Part shown: in pieces, positions 52,726-61,238 of the stretch | Layout of the letters: every line of letters starts with the position of its first letter | Position numbering within the stretch: the stretch's first letter is position 1 | Source: an uncultured SAR86 cluster bacterium | GTDB taxonomy: Bacteria > Pseudomonadota > Gammaproteobacteria > Magnimaribacterales > AG-339-G14 | Assembly (NCBI GenBank): GCA_902595715.1 | Contig: CACJRI010000001.1 | Location: forward strand, 62,001 to 126,000 | Length of the DNA stretch: 64,000 bases | Reading direction: 5' to 3' | Translations under genes and position numbers: made by a program | The notes under the pieces: model-generated | The model's input: the letters and a program-made list of their open reading frames with translations, nothing else | Told to the model about the DNA's origin: nothing | Database searches by the model: none

Positions 52726-52730
52726 TTCAT

Positions 52731-53306
52731 ATGAATAAGCTAAAAAAAGACGGAAGAAAATTAAGAAGTGAGTCTACTTCAGATCACATTTTGAATACTG
52801 CTATAAAAATTGCCCGTAAGGGCAACATAGATAACATGTCCTTTAATTCTATTGCAAAAGAAGCAAATATAGGAACTAGAACAATTTTTCGTCATTTCAA
52901 AGATCAAGAAACGCTGCAAGAAAGTTTAGATCAAAAACTTGGCGAAGAATTTACCAATGCCTTTTCTTTAATAAATAAAACGGATAACTTAGAAAATAGA
53001 ATTGAAAATGTTTCCTCTATTCTTATTAAACTCTACGTAAAAAATCAAAATATTATCCGTTGGAATCTTCGCAATATCTGGAGAGACAAAAATTTAAGAA
53101 AAAATATGTTTTCTTGGAATCAAATTTTAAGAAATTTTGTTTATTCCATTCTCCCTGAGATTCAAGAAAAAAAGAAATCAGAAAGAGAAATTATATTTGA
53201 ATGTATGTCTTTTATGTTTTTTTTAAGACTCAAAGTTGTTCAAGGATTAGATGAAAAACAAATCAAAGAAATTTTTACATTAAATACAAAAAATTATTTA
53301 AGTTAG
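52731..53306 (+). CDS. TetR/AcrR-family transcriptional regulator
   Basis: A 191-residue repressor-type protein. Helix-turn-helix at about 39-60: MSFNSIAKEANIGTRTIFRHFK, of which SIAKEANIGTRTIFRHF is the family core. The helical C-terminal ligand domain has no recognisable ligand signature. Twin palindromes sit directly before its start and in front of the divergent exported dehalogenase, so it likely controls both and perhaps the downstream GST operon. It ends two bases before the convergent hydrolase gene. Confidence 0.9.
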   Translation: MNKLKKDGRKLRSESTSDHILNTAIKIARKGNIDNMSFNSIAKEANIGTRTIFRHFKDQETLQESLDQKLGEEFTNAFSLINKTDNLENRIENVSSILIKLYVKNQNIIRWNLRNIWRDKNLRKNMFSWNQILRNFVYSILPEIQEKKKSEREIIFECMSFMFFLRLKVVQGLDEKQIKEIFTLNTKNYLS

Positions 53307-53308
53307 CT

Positions 53309-54262
53309 TCAAGAAACTCTTCTAATATTCTCAACAATTTCTTTAATTATTTCTGGCACTAACTCTTCAGGAATTTCATGCCCCACACCTTCCATAATCA
53401 TTCTTTTCGAGTCTTTTATGCCATCTGCTAAAGCAATGCCATGATCTAAGGGCAGGATAGCATCTTCTGTTCCATGAATAATTAGCGCAGGAACTTTAAT
53501 TTCGTGAAGTCGACTGGTTCTATCTGGACTTGCTCCAACTGCAGCTCCATGAAGAGCGAAAGGATTATTTCCATGCGCAATAACTGGCTTTAACTTATCT
53601 CTAAACTCTTGTTCATTAAAAGGAAAACGCGACCCAGTAAGTTGGCGATAAATTTCAACAACCCCATCTTCTATTCTGCCTTTAAGGTTAAATACAAAAG
53701 ACTTTTTCATAGCCTCAATCAATTCTTTGGTTGGCCCAGATAATGAAGCATTTTGTATTCCTGGAGAAGTCATGATGGGAGTAATGCTCAAAACTTTTTC
53801 TGGATAGTCTAAGGCGATGATCTGTGTAATCATTCCACCCATTGAAGCTCCAATGATATGTGCTTTTTCAATTTTTAAAGCATCCATTAGTGATACAGCA
53901 TCTTTGGCCATATCTGATAAATCATATTGTATTGAGGTAGATTCGCTAAACTTAAATCTTCCTTTTTCATCAACAGCCAAACCAAAAATGCTATTCACTA
54001 TCATTTTTAATAGAAAATTAGGAAGAATTTTCAAAATTTTATTAAAAGCAGGTTCCTTTCCAAACCATGTAGTTTTACCAACATCTCTGTTATCAAATCT
54101 AACTACATGAAAATCGTTTGCAACTAAATGATCAATAAACTCTTGATCCCATTGCATGCAATTAGCATTAGCTCCCATTATAAGAAGAATTGTTTCTTTA
54201 TTTTTATCACCGAATTCTTCATACCAAATATCTATATCATTTGCTTCCACTATAGTTCCCAT
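53309..54262 (-). CDS. Alpha/beta hydrolase (esterase-like)
   Basis: A 317-residue cytoplasmic hydrolase. Serine nucleophile in AHIIGASMGGMITQ (Ser near 140), acid in IIHGTEDAILPLDHG, and histidine in GVGHEIPEELV make a complete triad. The start EANDIDIWYEEFGD, LLIMGANANCMQWDQEF and VVRFDNRDVGKTTWF match the RdmC/methylesterase-like branch. With serine rather than aspartate as nucleophile it is an esterase or lipase type, not a dehalogenase. It has an AGGAG Shine-Dalgarno. Confidence 0.88.
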   Translation of the reverse strand: MGTIVEANDIDIWYEEFGDKNKETILLIMGANANCMQWDQEFIDHLVANDFHVVRFDNRDVGKTTWFGKEPAFNKILKILPNFLLKMIVNSIFGLAVDEKGRFKFSESTSIQYDLSDMAKDAVSLMDALKIEKAHIIGASMGGMITQIIALDYPEKVLSITPIMTSPGIQNASLSGPTKELIEAMKKSFVFNLKGRIEDGVVEIYRQLTGSRFPFNEQEFRDKLKPVIAHGNNPFALHGAAVGASPDRTSRLHEIKVPALIIHGTEDAILPLDHGIALADGIKDSKRMIMEGVGHEIPEELVPEIIKEIVENIRRVS

Positions 54263-54272
54263 TTAACTTCTC

Positions 54273-55028
54273 CTAAGACTTTTCAAATTCACTAAATTTT
54301 TCTCTTTTCACATATGGAGTTAAACCTTTGCCAGGTTTCCAATTGCAACTACGAGATTCAAAATTAATTAGATCATTAATAAATATTTTATACCTAGTTA
54401 TTTCATTGATTTGATAATTAATTAATTTATCTAAATTAGTATCCTCATTATTTATAATTTTTTTATAAATTTTCTCTAGTTTATAAATTTCTGAATTTAA
54501 CATAATGTTATTTTTATCATCATCAGATGTAAAATTCTCTCTATTATCAATTATGAATTTATTAATCTTATTTCTTTTTTCTTCAGTATCGTATTCATAT
54601 ATATTGGAAAAGTTTAAAACTTGATCATTAAAAATATTATCAACAAAAAACCCATTTAAATAAGTTTTTCTTCCTAAATAAAAATTCTTATCCAGATGAT
54701 CTATTATTTCAGGCCAATTGTTTATAATTTCCATGCAATTTTCTCGAACAGATTTATTTTGATCTTTTGTATTGGCAAGCATATATATATAAAACCTATT
54801 TCTTTTATAAGAAAATTTACAAGAAAAAGAGTTTGTTAAGGAGTTATCTTGATTAGCTTTATAAATTCTATTCTCCTTAAAAAAATTCTCACAGTGTTTT
54901 GTACCTGAAGAAATAATTGAAGTTGAATTTAAATCAGATATTTTCCTAAAGAAATCTAAATCTTCTAAAGATATATTTGCAAAAAGGAATTTAGAGAAGA
55001 AAAATAGAAAAAAGAGAGCTAATTTCAA
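54273..55028 (-). CDS. Secreted protein of unknown function beside wza
   Basis: A 251-residue protein with signal peptide MKLALFFLFFFSKFLFA. The mature part is lysine/asparagine-rich and mostly helical, with four cysteines (KHCENF, FSCKF, RENCME, SRSCNW) that could form disulfides. It starts 12 bases after wza and is the third gene of the wzc-wza unit. A periplasmic part in polysaccharide export or modification is plausible. I do not recognise a family. Confidence 0.65.
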   Translation of the reverse strand: MKLALFFLFFFSKFLFANISLEDLDFFRKISDLNSTSIISSGTKHCENFFKENRIYKANQDNSLTNSFSCKFSYKRNRFYIYMLANTKDQNKSVRENCMEIINNWPEIIDHLDKNFYLGRKTYLNGFFVDNIFNDQVLNFSNIYEYDTEEKRNKINKFIIDNRENFTSDDDKNNIMLNSEIYKLEKIYKKIINNEDTNLDKLINYQINEITRYKIFINDLINFESRSCNWKPGKGLTPYVKREKFSEFEKS

Positions 55029-55040
55029 AAAAGTTTCTAA

Positions 55041-56174
55041 TTAGTTAGTTATCAAATCTGTATCTTCAGCCTGATTAATAAAGGTCGTAAATGGAAGAAG
55101 TTGACTGATAAATCTAGACCATGAAGTAACTCCTGAAGTACCGATAAAAACAATATCCTCTGCTTGAAGTAAAAAATCACTGGCTAATAGGTATCCTGTA
55201 GGTGACGAGATATTTGATTTAAAAATTCTTGGCTTACCTTCATAATCTTTTGGCCTAAAAATATAAACTTCTTTACCTCTTGAGGTGGATTGGTTTAAGC
55301 CTTGAGAACTTGCCAATGCATGAGATAAAGAAATATTTTTTCTTCTTAAGGTTATTGATGTAGGTGAATTAGCTTCTCCTAATACATGGACCTGACTTAA
55401 TGAGTTATCAGGTAAAAAGATAACATCTTTATCCTTTAAATAAATGTAGTTTTGGATTAAAGATGTCCTTGAAAGATACTCAAAATCAATATCATAAGTA
55501 ACTCCATCGCGAGAGAGTTTTAAGGAGGTAAGATCCCCATTCGAAAGGGTTCCACCCACTCCAAAAGGGTTTGCATTTGCCACTACCTCGTTTAACGTAA
55601 CTGGATTTAGAGTTACAGGAACCGTACCAACATTATTAAAATTTCCTGAAACAACAATTCTTTGAGAATTGAATTCAGAAACAGATACATCGACTTGTGG
55701 ATTATTTAAAACATCTGATAATTTATCAGTTAATGTTAGTCTGATTTCTTCAATTGATTTTCCTTTTACATCTATAATTCCAGCATTGGGATAAAATATA
55801 GTTCCATCATCTCTAACTTTTTTTTCAAAAACTGGATTGATAGCCGCCCCTCTAGCTAAAGATGCCGAAAGCCTCTCTGTTTCTCCGTAAACATAAATAA
55901 AAAGCACATCCCCTATTCCAACTTTATAAGATGAAGGCTCATAATTTAGAAGTGATAATGGCAAGTTAAGTGGAGTTTTTCTCGATTCACTTGAAATAAG
56001 ATCTTTAGAAACTGTCTCTATAAATATGGGTTCTGATGATAACTCAGGAATTACAACGCCCTTAAAAGACTTAACTTGGGTAGGTTTAAAGTGCGTTCCG
56101 ATTGAACAAGAAACCAAGAAAACGAATAGGCCAAAGATTATTGAAGCCCTCTTTGCAATAAACATAAGTCTCAT
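55041..56174 (-). CDS. wza: Wza-like outer-membrane polysaccharide export lipoprotein
   Basis: A 377-residue outer-membrane translocon subunit for capsule or exopolysaccharide (E. coli Wza 379). The lipobox is FVFLVSCSIG. The Poly_export domain starts YKVGIGDVLFIYVYGETE and DGTIFYPNAGIIDVKGKSIE. SLBB-type repeats follow (RIVVSGNFNNVGTVPV, VHVLGEANSPTSITL). The end DIVFIGTSGVTSWSRFISQL corresponds to the amphipathic barrel-forming helix. Its ATG overlaps the wzc stop by four bases. Confidence 0.93.
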   Translation of the reverse strand: MRLMFIAKRASIIFGLFVFLVSCSIGTHFKPTQVKSFKGVVIPELSSEPIFIETVSKDLISSESRKTPLNLPLSLLNYEPSSYKVGIGDVLFIYVYGETERLSASLARGAAINPVFEKKVRDDGTIFYPNAGIIDVKGKSIEEIRLTLTDKLSDVLNNPQVDVSVSEFNSQRIVVSGNFNNVGTVPVTLNPVTLNEVVANANPFGVGGTLSNGDLTSLKLSRDGVTYDIDFEYLSRTSLIQNYIYLKDKDVIFLPDNSLSQVHVLGEANSPTSITLRRKNISLSHALASSQGLNQSTSRGKEVYIFRPKDYEGKPRIFKSNISSPTGYLLASDFLLQAEDIVFIGTSGVTSWSRFISQLLPFTTFINQAEDTDLITN

Positions 56175-58087
56175 TTCGTCCTTTTTTTTCTTAAATCATC
56201 AAAAAACATGCGCAATTTATCAAAAATACGCTGAAAAAGGAATTTTTTAGTATTTCTATATCCTGAATATTCATAATAGTAATTATCGGAATAATTGGGA
56301 TAATTATAGGAATACCAAAGAAAATTAAAGAAAATATCAAATTTATTATAAAAATATCTTACGTCAATTTTTTTATCTATTGAGTCAATATCTTTATTAA
56401 AAAGAATAATATCTTTGAAAGTAGACATTTTATTACCAACAACATACAAAGAAGAATCGAAGTATTGAGATACAATCTTAGCATCAACGAATAAGCCCCA
56501 AGGAGGAGTGTCGCATAGCAATATATCGTAATCTTCTTTTAGCTTTTCTAATTCTGATTTAAATTCTTCCGACATAAAGAATTCAACTGAATTCTCAACT
56601 TCAAAAGACGGGATAAACAGACTTTGTTCAAATCTATAATTATCGATGTCTTGATAAAACTCCTTAAAACTCTTAGGGCTGTTTTTGGGGTTAATTGATT
56701 TTAATGTTAAGTCTCTTTTTTTGTAATCGAGGTCTAAAAGACAAACTTTTTTACCCATTGATGTTAGTTTATAAAAAAGTTTTTCTGATATTTCTGTTTT
56801 TCCAACTCCCTTTTTTGAACCAACAATTGCAATTGAAGAAAGTTTGTCTTCTGATTGAATAATTTCATAAGATATTTTATTCATCAATTCTTCCGCCAAA
56901 GCGAATGAAGAATCTTCTATTCCTGTTAATCCTTTCTTATAAAGAGGTAGCTCTCCAAGAATATTTTTTTTATCTACAAAGTCAATTAAAGCATCATAAT
57001 TAGTAATTCTATCTCCTAGAAAATGTCTTATTGTCTGAATCAAATATATAAAAATTATCAGTGCAAAAGGAATCGAAAAAACATAATAAGTTGGTTGTAT
57101 TTTTACAGCTTTACTAGCTTGATTAATAACTCTTACATTACTTATGCTAGATGCTTCTGCCATAGCTAAATTTATTTCCTGAGCTGAAAGATCATTAAGA
57201 ACATCAGAGTAAATAACAACCTCTCTTTTGAGATTTTCTAGCTTTCTTTGGGTATTAGGGATGTTTGGTAAATCATCTTCTATGGTATCTATTTTATTTT
57301 GCAAGAATCTTTTCTGTTCTGTTAGTGTTAGATAAATTGGGTGAGTAGATTTATAAAATTCTTTTAGCTCCAACTCTTTAAACTCTATTTCTTTTATTGA
57401 TTCATATAAGCTGCTTAATTCAGAATTTCTATTTTCTGATTCAAATATAAGTCCAGAATCATTTTTAGAAATTTTAAAATTATTGAGATTATCTTCTGCT
57501 TCTTTTAGTGATGTTTTAATTTTGGGTATTTCGTTTTTAATAAAATTTCTTCCTGCCGCAGTAGATCTTTTTCTAAAGTCTCTTCTATCTTTTATATATT
57601 CATTATTAAGAAGGTTTAAGATTTCCTCTGTTAATTTCTGATCAGAATGATTAAAAATTATTGTAATTAATGAATTTCCACTGGAAGATACGGTTAAGTT
57701 AGACCTAATAGTACTGGCAGATGGAATCACATCCTTTTCTATTTCCTCATTAGTTAAGAGAGTACTAACAACATCATCAATTGTGTAAGCTGATTTATAA
57801 ATAGCAACCTCTGCTTGAAGGGAATTTTGATTGCGATTGCCCATTCCAGGAATATTAGTTCCGAACATATTTTGTTCTTGTTGAATTTCAATCAGTGATT
57901 TTGAACTAAAAATATTTTCTGAAGTTATATAAATAATAAAGGCAAGAAAAAACCCAACTAGAAAAGTAGAAATAAGGAGGTTAAAATTATCTAAAAGAAT
58001 TGAAAGAAGACTAGATAAGTCAATTTGATCATTAATAATATTCTCTTCGTTGAAAGAATTATTGTTCTCACTACCCTTGCCAGACAT
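56171..58087 (-). CDS. wzc: Wzc-like chain-length regulator / BY tyrosine kinase
   Basis: A 638-residue inner-membrane protein (E. coli Wzc 720) controlling polysaccharide polymerisation and export. Wzz domain with membrane helices near 34-54 and 334-352 and a coiled-coil periplasmic part. The kinase domain has Walker A GSKKGVGKTE at 423-432, Walker A' VCLLDLDYKKRD and Walker B DILLCDTPPWG. A tyrosine cluster at 592-610 (nine Tyr in 19 residues) is the autophosphorylation tail, but it is followed by about 28 basic residues instead of ending the protein. It is divergent from the oligopeptidase gene with a 39-base gap. Confidence 0.92.
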   Translation of the reverse strand: MSGKGSENNNSFNEENIINDQIDLSSLLSILLDNFNLLISTFLVGFFLAFIIYITSENIFSSKSLIEIQQEQNMFGTNIPGMGNRNQNSLQAEVAIYKSAYTIDDVVSTLLTNEEIEKDVIPSASTIRSNLTVSSSGNSLITIIFNHSDQKLTEEILNLLNNEYIKDRRDFRKRSTAAGRNFIKNEIPKIKTSLKEAEDNLNNFKISKNDSGLIFESENRNSELSSLYESIKEIEFKELELKEFYKSTHPIYLTLTEQKRFLQNKIDTIEDDLPNIPNTQRKLENLKREVVIYSDVLNDLSAQEINLAMAEASSISNVRVINQASKAVKIQPTYYVFSIPFALIIFIYLIQTIRHFLGDRITNYDALIDFVDKKNILGELPLYKKGLTGIEDSSFALAEELMNKISYEIIQSEDKLSSIAIVGSKKGVGKTEISEKLFYKLTSMGKKVCLLDLDYKKRDLTLKSINPKNSPKSFKEFYQDIDNYRFEQSLFIPSFEVENSVEFFMSEEFKSELEKLKEDYDILLCDTPPWGLFVDAKIVSQYFDSSLYVVGNKMSTFKDIILFNKDIDSIDKKIDVRYFYNKFDIFFNFLWYSYNYPNYSDNYYYEYSGYRNTKKFLFQRIFDKLRMFFDDLRKKRTK

Positions 58088-58126
58088 GATTTATAAATAC
58101 CAAAGACGATTTTTCGGTGATTTTAG

Positions 58127-60166
58127 ATGAAAATCCCTCCTAAACCAAAAAAAATAACAAAAAAACTAGCCAACCATGGTGATGAAAGAATTGATTACTA
58201 CTACTGGCTTAGAGACGATAAAAGAAAGAATAAAAAAATATTAAGTTATCTAAAACAGGAAAATAAATATACGGATCAGTGGTTTAAAGATAATAAAGTA
58301 AATTCAAAAAAAATTTTTGAAAGATATAAAGAGTTTTTACCAAAATCCGAAAAAAGTGTTGAAACAAATATTGATGGCGTTAGCTACTATTTTCAAACAT
58401 CTATTTCAACAGAATACAATAAGTATTACCAAATCAAGAATAAGAAGAAAAAGTTGATTCTTGATGTAAATCAACTTGCTAAAAATAAAAAATATTATGA
58501 GATATCGTCTGTTTTCCCATCCAGAAACCATAAATATTTAGCTTATTGCGAAGATATAAACGGCAGAAGAGATTTTCATATTGTGATTAAGGATTTAACA
58601 AAGAATAAAATCGTAGAAAAAAATAAGATTCCATCCACCGGAAGTTTAATCTGGAACAAAAAATCTAGTGGGTACTTTTATTTAAAAAAAGATCCAACAA
58701 CATTAGTCACCAATTCATTATTTTTTCATGAAATAGGAACTAAGCATAAAAAAGATAAACTAATTTACAAAGAAGAGGACAATCAATTTAATTTAAGTAT
58801 TTCTTTAAGCAGAACCAAAAGATACCTTTTTTTGCAAGCATCTAAAACAGAATCAAATGAGACATGGATTCTTGATCTTGAAAATGAAAGTTTTAATTTA
58901 AAGTGTTTTCTTAAAAGAAAAAATAAGCATAAATATTATATTGATGACACTCCAAAATTTTTCTTTATTCTTAGTAATGAGAATAATAAAAAAAATTATG
59001 CTCTTTATAAAACTGATTCAAATAACACTTCAAAAGTTAATTGGAAGATTTTTGTTAATCACAAAAAAAATGAATTAATAGAGGATTTCTTATGTTTTAA
59101 AGATTTCGTATTACTGCAAACTAGGAAAAATGGCTTGCCTTGCTTGATACAGGTAAATAGAAAAACCAAAAAGAAAACATACATAGAATTAAAAGATGAA
59201 GTCTATACAGTTAGCTTAACTAACAATAATAATTATAAGGCTTCTAGCTTCTGTTTTATATTTTCAAGTTTAAAAACTCCCTCCTCTATTTATTCTCAAG
59301 ATTTATATACAAAAAAAAGAAAAAAAATCTGGAGTCAAAAAGTTTTAAATCTTAAGCAAAATGAATATGAAACTAAAAGAGTTTTTATAACTTCCAGAGA
59401 TGGTACTAAAGTTCCTGTTTCTTTAATGTATAAAAAAGGAATTAATTTGAAGCAAGCACCTTTATTGCAATATGGTTATGGATCATATGGGTTAGTGATA
59501 GAGCCTTCTTTTAAATTAGCCTTTATGCCTTTAATAGAGCAAGGTTTCATTTTTGCAATAGCTCACATAAGAGGCGGTCAAGACTTAGGTAAAGACTGGT
59601 ATGACCAAGGCAGAATGACGAATAAAATGAATACCTTTTATGATTTTATTGATTGTACAAAAAAACTACACAGCAAAAACATAGGCAATAGGAATAACAC
59701 TTTTGCAATGGGAGGAAGTGCAGGAGGACTTCTTATGGGGGTGATAATTAACTTAGAGCCTCAATTGTATAAAGGCATAGTCTCTGCAGTGCCTTTTGTT
59801 GATGTGCTAACAACAATGTCGGATGAAAGCATACCTTTAACGACATTTGAATATAAAGAATGGGGCAACCCAAATAATAAAAAAGAGTATTTCTATATCA
59901 AAAGATACTCTCCTTATGACAATATAGATTTTAAGCCCTACCCTTCGGTCTTAGTAACTTCTAGTTTGTATGATTCCCAAGTTCAATATTATGAGCCGGC
60001 AAAATATGTTCCAAAACTCAGAGAGCATAGTACTTCTGATAATCCTATTCTGCTAAAAATGAACTTGATTGGAGGACATGCCGGAAAAAGTGGAAGGCTT
60101 GCATCTTTACAAGAGACTGCCGAGGAATTAGGATTTTTAAAAACTCTTTCTACAAAAGATTCTTAA
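58127..60166 (+). CDS. ptrB: Oligopeptidase B (S9A serine peptidase)
   Basis: A 679-residue prolyl-oligopeptidase-family enzyme cleaving after basic residues in short peptides. Residues 1-400 form the beta-propeller (start PPKPKKITKKLANHGDERID then YYWLRDD). The C-terminal hydrolase has nucleophile serine in FAMGGSAGGLLMG, aspartate in SSLYDSQVQYYEP and histidine in LIGGHAGKSGR. IAHIRGGQDLGKDWYDQG is typical of oligopeptidase B. It is very lysine-rich. No signal peptide. The 3' end overlaps the convergent flavoprotein gene by 17 bases. Confidence 0.93.
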   Translation: MKIPPKPKKITKKLANHGDERIDYYYWLRDDKRKNKKILSYLKQENKYTDQWFKDNKVNSKKIFERYKEFLPKSEKSVETNIDGVSYYFQTSISTEYNKYYQIKNKKKKLILDVNQLAKNKKYYEISSVFPSRNHKYLAYCEDINGRRDFHIVIKDLTKNKIVEKNKIPSTGSLIWNKKSSGYFYLKKDPTTLVTNSLFFHEIGTKHKKDKLIYKEEDNQFNLSISLSRTKRYLFLQASKTESNETWILDLENESFNLKCFLKRKNKHKYYIDDTPKFFFILSNENNKKNYALYKTDSNNTSKVNWKIFVNHKKNELIEDFLCFKDFVLLQTRKNGLPCLIQVNRKTKKKTYIELKDEVYTVSLTNNNNYKASSFCFIFSSLKTPSSIYSQDLYTKKRKKIWSQKVLNLKQNEYETKRVFITSRDGTKVPVSLMYKKGINLKQAPLLQYGYGSYGLVIEPSFKLAFMPLIEQGFIFAIAHIRGGQDLGKDWYDQGRMTNKMNTFYDFIDCTKKLHSKNIGNRNNTFAMGGSAGGLLMGVIINLEPQLYKGIVSAVPFVDVLTTMSDESIPLTTFEYKEWGNPNNKKEYFYIKRYSPYDNIDFKPYPSVLVTSSLYDSQVQYYEPAKYVPKLREHSTSDNPILLKMNLIGGHAGKSGRLASLQETAEELGFLKTLSTKDS

Positions 60167-61238
60167 TAAGTTTTCCTATAGCCAATGACGATGTCAGACC
60201 TGGACTTTCTATTCCTTGTAAATTTATAAGATTTTTAATTCCATGATCATTAAAGGTTTGAATACTAAAATCTCTCATAGTTTGATTAGGTTTGGTTATC
60301 TTTGGTCTTATACCAGTATAGTCTGGATGAAGTTTTGAAGGATTGATATCAGGCCAATACTGAGAAATAGATTCAATAAATTTACTTTTCAAAGATTCAT
60401 TGAAACTATAGTCAATTTCTTTTACAAACTCTACATCTGGTCCGAATCTCATTCCGCCAGCAAGATCAAAACCTACATGAATTCCCAGGCTATGTTGGCC
60501 TGATACTGGATAAATTAAGTTTGAAAAAGGAGCTTTTCCTGAATATTTAAAATAATGACCTTTTGCAAAATAATTTCTATAAATTTTATCTTTTGGAAAA
60601 GATTTTATATTTGCAAGAGTTGATTCGTTGCTTAATCCACTGCAATTAATTAAAAACTTGCAATCTATTTCAAATTCATCTTCCGCTGAACAGGCAACTA
60701 TAAACTTACTGTCTTTTCTTTTTGCAGATAAAAAAGATGTTCTTAAAGAAATTAGACCGCCAAAATGTTGGATATCCCCTTCTAAAGCAGTGACATATTC
60801 TGGTACATCAATTACTCCTGAATTTGGAGAATAAAGTGCTTTATAAAATATTAACCCTGGGTTGTTTTTTAGAACTTTGTCATTTTCAACCATGCTTATT
60901 TCAACATTATTTTTTTTTCCTTGAGTTAAAATTTTTTCTAGATTTGAAAGTTCTTTTTTATTTGATGCAATAATGAATTTTCCATATTTTTTATGGTTAA
61001 TGTTTTTTTCTTTAGCGTACTCGTAAATCAGTCTGTTCCCTTCAACACAAAGTTTTGTTTTTAAAAAATTCTCTGGATAGTAAATACCTGCATGTATCAC
61101 TCCAGAATTACGTGATGAAGTTACATCACCCGCTCTTTCATTTTTTTCGAGAACAATAGTCTCCATTCCAGAACTAGAAAGTTCTCGAGCTATGCTTAAT
61201 CCAATTACACCTCCGCCAATAACAATAACATCAGTCAT
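60150..61238 (-). CDS. lhgO: L-2-hydroxyglutarate oxidase/dehydrogenase-like flavoprotein
   Basis: A 362-residue FAD oxidoreductase of the DAO superfamily. FAD site VIVIGGGVIGLSIARELSSS, then TSSRNSGVIHAGIYYPENF and KLCVEGNRLIYEYAKEKNI, match L-2-hydroxyglutarate dehydrogenases, which return this side-product to 2-oxoglutarate and pass electrons to quinone. HPDYTGIRPKI and NLQGIESPGLTSSLAIGK close the protein. It is shorter than E. coli LhgO (422). ATG 61238 is preferred to an in-frame TTG at 61262. It overlaps the transporter gene upstream by 8 bases. Confidence 0.85.
   Translation of the reverse strand: MTDVIVIGGGVIGLSIARELSSSGMETIVLEKNERAGDVTSSRNSGVIHAGIYYPENFLKTKLCVEGNRLIYEYAKEKNINHKKYGKFIIASNKKELSNLEKILTQGKKNNVEISMVENDKVLKNNPGLIFYKALYSPNSGVIDVPEYVTALEGDIQHFGGLISLRTSFLSAKRKDSKFIVACSAEDEFEIDCKFLINCSGLSNESTLANIKSFPKDKIYRNYFAKGHYFKYSGKAPFSNLIYPVSGQHSLGIHVGFDLAGGMRFGPDVEFVKEIDYSFNESLKSKFIESISQYWPDINPSKLHPDYTGIRPKITKPNQTMRDFSIQTFNDHGIKNLINLQGIESPGLTSSLAIGKLIKNLL

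Noticed and set aside
53309-54262. Fourth haloalkane dehalogenase
   Set aside because: The nucleophile is a serine in GASMGG, so it belongs to the esterase-type hydrolases.
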